From the NCBI GenBank assembly GCA_031216915.1, contig CM062294.1, positions 29,155,128 to 29,219,127 of the forward strand: 64,000 nt of DNA, given 5' to 3'. This stretch comes from Pictodentalium vernedei. Taxonomy: Eukaryota > Mollusca > Scaphopoda > Dentaliida > Dentaliidae. Positions 57,146 through 64,000 of this stretch are shown piece after piece (position 1 is the stretch's first letter; the number at the start of each line of letters is the position of its first letter). Position numbers and translations under genes: made by a program. A model generated the notes under the pieces. It made no database searches, had not been told where the DNA came from, and worked only from the letters and a program-made list of their open reading frames with translations.

Positions 57146-57779
57146 TAGTAAAAAGGCTGGAGGGCCTAGGACATAGAGCAAGTTGGAATACGCTCAATTA
57201 TATAAAATAGAGTCATCCCCTCTAGGGAAAAAGAAGTATTAGGCCTTACATGTATCTTTCTTATTTATGATAAATTAGAAAGATACAACACCTTCCAAAA
57301 TTGAGCATCATACATCCATGTACTCTATTAATATCTAGTATAATCCTTATACTAATAATTTTTAAAGTAAGCCAATAAATAAAGTAAGTCTAGAGAATAG
57401 AGACTCTTTATACTCCTTAAAAGTGTCTGAGGATTGTATAATAACGTCCGTTTGACACGTGCTATATTCAAAAGCTATACTTTAAAAACTAAGACCTGAA
57501 TGAATTTTTAAAACATAAACTTCTCACTAAAAAACCATCCCAATAACAGCTCAGAATTACTAACTCCGGAGGAGGTATCCCCTTGTTTTCATAGTAAAAC
57601 AGGTGACCCAAGGGAACACCCTCCCCCCCCCCCTTTTTCTTGCCCTGGGTCAAATAGCCCAGAGCGAAGAGGGCAGCAGAACGGAGTCACTGCCGAAACA
57701 GACAGCCTACCTAGCTATAGTAGCAACTGTTAAGTGAATGACATTCTGAGCAGTAGATAATAGACCTAACAATAGAGGC

Positions 57780-58800
57780 CTCCAGAAATGGACTCGATAT
57801 TTCTGAGATAAAAATTCATGAATGTGGATGGCTGAGCGCAATGAGCAGCCTTCAAAAATCTATAATAGCGACACTATTAATGTAAGCCCAAGATGTAGAA
57901 GAACTCTTACTTCATGAGCCGAAATCTCAAGCACAACTGCTGAGTCAATGATATACCATAAGCAGTATCGATAGTTAATTGAATCCATTAGCAATAGAAT
58001 GGAGCGTAACGTCCTTCTATTAGGCATCAAAGACAGAAGAAGCTTACGCCCGTAGTAATAAACAGATATCTGTTTGTAAATACGTAAACTCTAACCGGAC
58101 AGAGTAAAGGCCTATGCCCGTACGAAGACGGAAGGACCTTAATAACAATAGGTTCCGGATATTTATTAGGAGCCTGACTCTTATGCAAAAATCCAACCTA
58201 AATAGTAATGAAGTAGTGATTCCGAAACTACGAAAGTGAGAATCATCCACCGATAGTGCATGAAGCTCACTGACTGTTCAGTAAAAGAGAAGCCAACAGA
58301 ATTACTGTCTAAAAGGTCAGAATTTGAAAACTACTGTTTCCAGAGGCTCAAATGATTACGTAGCTAAATAAGAACCGAAGTTAAATTCCGTATAGAAATT
58401 TAATCTAACGATTCTAAGTCTATTTATTGAAAAGTTACTCCTGACTTAGATAAAGAGACATAAGACTCAATTGTAAACTATCATAGAGTGCATAGGTATG
58501 AGATAACATAAACCTATAACCTAAATAGTAACAGGCTGCAGTAGATCTTGTCAAACAAGTATACTAGAAAGTTGCAATGACTAGTATGGAGGGATCAACA
58601 ATATCAACATAGTGATCCCTACACCAACGACGGAAGAGCCTCCACTTTAGCTGCATAGTATAGCAAAGAAGAGGATCTCCTACAGTAAGAAATCGCGTCC
58701 GAAGCTCGTCCAGTACAATGCAATAAGGGCCACACAACGGAATACGTGAAGGTTGAGACCTTGCGGGTTGTGATGAAGATGACACGATTTTTCCCAGCGA
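57780..58800 (-). pseudogene. Tyrosine recombinase remnant of DIRS copy B
   Basis: Near 57900-57960 the frame reads LEISAHEVRV, matching the His-x-x-Arg box of DIRS recombinases, followed after a stop by HIHEFLSQKY, in the place of the catalytic tyrosine segment. Upstream (58564-58785) QLKWRLFRRWCRDHYVD resembles the core-binding part that follows RNase H in these elements. Stops and frameshifts interrupt it, so it is not functional. Confidence 0.7.
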
Positions 58801-59149
58801 AAAAAGATCCTCTCATGGAGGAAGTTTTCGCGTTAAGTCCCACAGTAGACATCTGAGTAAATTTACTCACGGTCTCTGTGAAGACAGAGATGCTATCAAC
58901 AGAAATGTATTGAGGTTGTTTATCTTAGCAATACTTGCTGAAACAACAGCGCAGGAGGATATCCTATCATTCCGTCCTATTAGATCAATAGAGAGTTAAC
59001 AACATAAGCTCAGAGATCCGGACATGTAAACACATACGTCTGCAATTGATTAGCAAGTTGTGTCGTAAATAAATTATCATTGGGCGCTCCCATTGATAGC
59101 AAATCTGATTGAATAATTGTTTGTTGAGAGTCCATTCTGACGGCAACAA

Positions 59150-59570
59150 GCGACCCATAAGGAAAGGGAGTCTGGTAATACAATCAGACGACCCGGAATA
59201 TGACGGACCGAAGCAGAACTTGGTGTACTATAACAAACAGAAGGATTCTTTCCATTAAATTGAATAACGGAAACGTATGAGTGCCTCCCTGGTTCCGGAG
59301 ATACGCCACTACTGTCGTATTATCGGACAGGATTTGGACATGCGTTTCTGAATAATGTTCTTCCAATGACATAAAGCAAGCCTAAAAAACATTATTCCGT
59401 GGAAGATAAGTGCTTGCCTAGAGACTGCGGATTTCAAAGACCCTGGCACTTTGAATCCGTTGGGATCAATATTGTATCCCAACCTGTTTGACTGGCAACC
59501 GTCATAATTATAAAACTCGGATCCGGCAACTGCAGTGGCACTCTCTGAGTCAACCACCGAATGTTTGCCC
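59150..59570 (-). pseudogene. RNase H remnant of DIRS copy B
   Basis: ILSDNTTVVAYLRNQGGTHT is almost the same as in copy A, followed in another frame by RHIPGRL and PDSLS. Upstream WLTQRVPLQLPDP matches the copy A segment WITQGVPLDLPTS. Several frame changes. Confidence 0.85.
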
Positions 59571-59591
59571 CAGTCTGAATCTCTTGCTACA

Positions 59592-60036
59592 CTAGATAGA
59601 CAAGAGAACGTGTAAATCGAGCAATTCATGGATTGCTGAAAAGTTGCCGTCGAAGAGAAGCTTCTCCGAGACCAAAGCGACTCTGAGAGAGTTCTTCACC
59701 TTACTATCCACGCGCGTGGATGAAGTTAGGGCTGCGTCACGTCTAAACAACTCCAGGTAGCCACTGAAGGGCGGAGTTATACGTGAACAAACTACTGCCC
59801 TCAAAAGAAATCACATTGAGGATCATATCCCGGAATTCTTTCTCTTGAAGACGTAATGATAACGCCTCAGTAAGGTGGATTACGTATGATAAAGCGTCTA
59901 AGTTAAGTCTATTAGACATCATTGTCGTTTCCAACATTGCGGTTGGAAAAGACATAGACGGTGAAAAAGATAATTTCCAGTCTTTAACCACGCCGTCTAG
60001 ACGCATATGAACTCTCGGTATGCCCTGTTCTGCCAA
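59592..60036 (-). pseudogene. Gag core remnant of DIRS copy B
   Basis: Two overlapping frames carry LDALSYVIHLTEALSLRLQE and LFRRDAALTSSTRVDSK, corresponding to the copy A core around LVRRDAVLDTGRS. Broken by a frameshift near 59750. Confidence 0.6.
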
Positions 60037-60059
60037 AATAAATTATTCCTATAAATGAT

Positions 60060-62345
60060 AAAAGGCAGAATTGAGCATTGCGGACAAGAAACTAAACTAT
60101 CATGCTTGGTAGCAGGCTTATATATATATATAGCGTCGATAAATAATACACATGTTCTAATGACATTATTGGACTGTGTCGGTAAGTCAGGGACAATGTC
60201 CCTGAACCGATCCAAAATTCCGTGTCCAATGACGCTATAAGTCTCTTATCCAACATCGCAGCAATGTAGTCCGAAGGAACAACCACTGGAAGATAATGCC
60301 GGAAGAAATGTATGGCAGCTTCCGATGTTCCGAAAGGGAAAACTCGAAATCGTCCGAATCCCTTTCGCCATCCTGTCGGACCCTATAAAGCGTTTGGTCG
60401 TCCGAACCTGATGCAACCGCGGACCGCACCGACCCAGCGCCGTCGGATAATTCCTGATCCGACCGAGAAACTGTCGATTGCTGGGATGCTGCGAAAAACA
60501 GTGCTAACTTGGATAGCACGTCCGTCACTGAGGCCTGTGGAGAAGCGGTCTTACGATGCATTGCCGCTGGAAGCTCCGTGATCGTTACCCCCGTGCATAC
60601 TTCTATTATGCGAGCGAATGGAGTGTATAGGCCTCGTGTCCCTTGGCTACCGGATGGCGTGACCTGTTCGCCGCGGAATCACTGAATGACGAAACTGGTC
60701 GGATACTCAAGGTCACGTAGCCAATGTGCGGTCGTGTGCGCTGCTGTGAGGATGAGGAAGCATTATCGACAGTCCCTCGGACTGTCAATATAACGGAGCG
60801 TCCCGAGCGGTGGACATATGCTCCGAATTCAAAATATCTGAACCACAACATGCGGTCCCCTATGTTGTTGGACGAGAGAGGGACCTCTCTCGCTCACAGC
60901 CCGGACGGACCTGGACGAGCCAGGAACCGGACTAACAGGCTTCCTCCGATCTGTCCTCAATCCGTCGTCACTGGGTGAGTACTAAAGTTATTATAGTGCT
61001 CGCATCACCCAAATCTCCTTCCTAGACCGCAACGGACGAACCCGGCAGCCGAACCATTCGATGAATGTACGCTACACAGGGTGAGCTAGCGAATGTCACT
61101 CCGTCGATCCTACAAGGGACCTCTTAGGCGATAGACATATTCCATGAGCACTTATTGCCGCTAGCTCTTCATTAACTATGACGACAGAGGCACACTTTGA
61201 AAGACATCTCCGTAACTTTGCGAACAAGAAACCAGAAATGCTTGGTAAAAGCAAGCATATAATAATATATATAGCGTCGTTCAATAATTCGAAAGTTTGT
61301 GTGACATTACTGGACTATGTCGGAACTGAGGGACGATGTCCCTGAACCGAACCAAAAATTTCTAAGTCCACCGACGCTATCAGTTTCTTATCCGGCATCG
61401 CAGCATTCTGGTCCGACGAAAGAACCTGTAGAAGATCAAGTCAGATGACATACACAACAGCATATGTTGTTCCGAAAGGGAAAGCTCGAAATCCTCCGAA
61501 TCCCTTTCGGTATCCCGTCGGACCGGATGAAATTTTCGGACGTCCGTACCTGCTTCCGCGGAGCGTCCCGACCCAGCATCGTCGGATAATACATTATGCG
61601 ACAGATTCAGTTGTTGCTGGGATGTTGTGATAAGCTGTGCTATTTGGGATAGCACGCCCGTCCCCGAGGCCTGTGCAGTAGCGGTCTTACGATGCATTGC
61701 CGCCGGAAGCTCGGTGAACGTTGACTCCCGCACACTTTCTTATGCGAACGTCCGGAGTCTGCAGGCCTCGTGTCCCTGGCTACCGGATGGTGTGACCTGG
61801 TCGCTGATGATTCTCTGATTGGCGAAGCTGACTGGATATCCGAGGTCACGTAGCCAAGAGCAGTCGTGTGCGCTACCACGAGAATGAGGAAGCCTTATTG
61901 ACAGTCTCTCCGGACTGACTATATGTCGGAGCGTCCCGAGCGGCGGACGTATGCTCCGAATGCGAAACATTTTGTACCACAACATCTGGGGCCAGATGTT
62001 GTTGTACGAGAGAGGGGCCTCTCTCGCTCGCCGTCCGGATGGACCTGGACGAGCTAGGAACCGGACTAAAAGGCTTCCTCCGTTCTCCCTCTAATCCGCC
62101 GTCACTGGGTGTGCATTTGGTTGATTTATAGATTTATAGTGCTCGCATCACCCCAAAACTCCTTCTAGACCGCAACGGACGAACCCGGCTGCCGAACCAT
62201 TCGATGAATACACCGGGCGAGCTAGCGGACGTCAAAGGCCGTCGAACCTACTAGGGTCCTCTTAGGCAACTGGCGTATTTACATGAGCACTTTTCCGCTA
62301 GCCCTTCATTAATTGTGACGACGGAGGCACACTTTTGGAAGACAT
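60060..62345 (-). repeat. Tandem duplication (~1.14 kb, two copies) of the Gag N-terminal/leader part of DIRS copy B
   Basis: Equivalent blocks lie about 1137 bp apart: 'gcttggtagcaggc/gcttggtaaaagc', 'atatatatagcgtcg', 'ggtcttacgatgcattgccg', 'cctcgtgtccctggctaccg', 'ggagcgtcccgagcgg', 'gaccgcaacggacgaacccg'. The encoded frames (60235-60561, 61380-61733) share MHRKTA, then VLS, then RDxERDSxDFExSLSE. Divergence is considerable, so the duplication is old. The GC-richer composition contrasts with the surrounding DNA. Confidence 0.8.
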
Positions 62346-63476
62346 CACGGATACATCACCCTAATCTTGATCGTCTGAAATAGAAATTGATAAAGTAGAG
62401 TGACCCTGCGGGGAAAGGACCGGAATGTCCAATTCCCCACTAACATACCGTGACACACGCTTCCCATGTTGTCATCGAAATCATCACATACAGAACAGGA
62501 GTTAGTGCGAGTACACTGACTACATATAGAATGATTATAAAAGTCAGAGGAAGATTTCCTCTTATTACAATTGACCAAAATCCTTTCAATGTGAAAAGAA
62601 AACAAAGTCCTAGTACTCGCACCAACCCCTGACAATCAAAATACATAATAATATGATCCATTAACATAGAAAAAATAATTGAAATCAAAATATTTTGAAA
62701 AAATATTTTTTCAGAACAGCCCAAGTTTCTGAAAAGTAACGTTGAGCCCCAATGGATCCCAAGCCTAAGTGTGGACAAAAATTTTAAAAATAATTTAAAC
62801 AATTTATGCAACACTTACGAACAATAATAATGTATCTAGTTATGATTAAATTAACATCAAGATGTTATTTTCAAGAAATCCCCCCTCACACAGAGGGCTG
62901 TTGTAAATGTAAACAATAAGTGTAAAAACACTAAAATAAGACTCCAGGCACCCAGGCCCGAAATCAGTTACCAATAATACACCATCTGATGCAAAACAGA
63001 GACTTCCAGGGAAGAAACTGCAGAACATCAGATGGTAGATGCAGAACACAACGCCTAACCACCCATAGGTGAAGACGTAAACATGGGGAAAAGAACAGAA
63101 TTCATTCCGTTAATCAGCTAAAACTCCCAAGAAATTTTAGTAATAAAATTACAGAAAATATGCCAAAAGCATGGGAGAATAGCAAGAGGGGACTTAAAGG
63201 AAAGGGAGAGAGGAAAACACTGAACAATCAGTGTAACTTGATAACAAGAATGACAACAAAATGGCTGCTGCCTCGAAAATAGGTAACTTAACATAATTTC
63301 ATTAAAAAATTCTAAGTTACAGCCCTGATAATTTTCTGTCACACATTTTTCCTCTCCTCCTTCTATATCCTCCTTAGAATCACCATTTCACTAATATTTA
63401 TGTGTCTGGCATCATTTAAACTGAGATTTACAAGCACAAAGATCAGTCAGATGTTAACTGATGAAGGGCCAAACTT
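62346..63476 (-). other. 5' region of DIRS copy B
   Basis: No confident gene. Minus-strand frames (62440-62814 and others) are hydrophobic and without known domain. Confidence 0.35.
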
Positions 63477-63680
63477 AGAATGATTAATGGCGCCAATTTC
63501 GGAACGTCCTTGACACTGCGCATGCGCAGTAGAGGTGAAGTGTGGAGGGCCATTCAGGACATGTTTTCTTTGGTTTTAGATGCAAATTTTGGGGATTGGG
63601 GGCAAAATTTGTGTTTGGCCCTATATTTTAAGAGTTAGCACCAGCTATGTCTGGGTCATTGGTACAGTATAAAAATACAC
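63477..63680. repeat. Right inverted terminal repeat of DIRS copy B
   Basis: Reverse complement of 56780-56979, from 'agaatgattaatggcgcc' to 'ctatgtctgggtcattggta'. Confidence 0.85.
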
Positions 63681-64000
63681 ATATTTATTTATTCCTGTTT
63701 AAGGACACCTTTGTACAGCTCAGTATGTCTAATTATAATTGGTGAAAGCACGTAAATATTATAAAGAAAATACTATTGCTGTTAGCAAACTTTCAGCCAA
63801 CAGACCTCCAGGTTCAACCATGAAGTGCACTGGCTAAAACTTTACTAGTCCTTCTTATGTGGTGTCATTGCAATTGATACTTAACATTCAGGAGGAAATG
63901 CCAGTCTGTGATTTTTTTTAGAGGTAATCCACTCACATTTGTGATGTGTTGTCCATGGAGAGTAGTCTAATTACTATGACACCCATAGAGTGGATTTCCC
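63681..64000. other. Right edge: SINE-tail-like stretch, otherwise nothing
   Basis: 'atttatttattcctgtttaa' and 'ggacacctttgtacagctca' loosely resemble the SINE tail in reverse. No gene. Confidence 0.35.

Larger units (their letters stand above)
56780..63680 (-). mobile_element. DIRS-like element, copy B, decayed, with inverted terminal repeats
   Basis: The two ends are inverted copies of about 200 bp (56780-56979 and 63477-63680), near identical. Between them, on the minus strand from right to left: two tandem copies of a Gag-N/leader segment, a Gag core remnant, an RNase H remnant and a tyrosine-recombinase remnant. Gag and RNase H are adjacent with no RT palm between them, so the RT has been deleted. 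Frames are broken throughout. Inverted terminal repeats plus tyrosine recombinase are the defining DIRS layout. Confidence 0.75.

Noticed and set aside
62440-62814. Hydrophobic 124-codon minus-strand ORF
   Set aside because: Lies in the 5' region of decayed DIRS copy B; AT-rich sequence readily gives such hydrophobic frames.

Overview
This is animal (eukaryotic) genomic DNA, most likely from a mollusc and probably a bivalve. The basis is a long exon opening at a 3' splice site, many DNA-transposon remnants, a DIRS-type tyrosine-recombinase retrotransposon, 5S- and tRNA-headed SINEs, and several tandem families that end in GACGGAC-type runs plus 'gagctaaaa' or 'ccccccc-gggggg-tataa' tails, which I associate with bivalve genomes from memory. 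There is no bacterial gene organisation. The species cannot be named from the sequence.

Layout: 1-~4470 is most of a well-preserved DIRS-like element read on the minus strand (RT-RNase H frame running off the left edge, Gag-like ORF, 5' region). 6061-6875 is an 815-bp foldback with a 10-bp target duplication. 7120-8250 is a complex tandem repeat. 8321-8626 (minus) may be a short last exon. 9065-20256 is the dominant feature: an 11.2-kb minisatellite of 42-bp units (about 266) with higher-order repeats of 562, 2257 and 2005 bp and seven recurrent junctions that look like the array's own two flanks joined together. 20.9-49.4 kb is a nested mosaic of non-autonomous DNA transposons and SINEs: two copies of an 843-bp hAT element and a 572-bp hAT element with perfect 8-bp target duplications, two copies of a 542-543-bp CAGGG element each carrying the same TTAA MITE, several further TTAA foldback MITEs, Tc1/mariner- and pogo-like TIR elements, and SINEs with interchangeable 5S or tRNA heads.

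The one convincing host gene is a C2H2 zinc-finger protein (minus strand, large terminal exon 49794-53297) with six canonical fingers plus one degenerate finger, three 26-residue repeats near the start of the exon, and a 36-bp perfect palindrome inside the coding sequence. Its intron (53.3 kb rightward) holds a 151-bp tandem array and more foldbacks. 55420-56435 is a TIR element whose arms carry a GGACACCTGCCCCC motif spaced at 33 bp. 56780-63680 is a second, decayed DIRS-like element bounded by ~200-bp inverted repeats; it keeps tyrosine-recombinase, RNase H and Gag remnants, and its Gag/leader half is duplicated in tandem.

The genes do not form a pathway: this is one host exon (perhaps two) in a repeat-dominated region. 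The observations most worth checking are the array junctions, the phased-motif TIR element, palindromic cores inside hAT-type elements, foldbacks with a duplicated arm, and SINE head exchange on a common tail.
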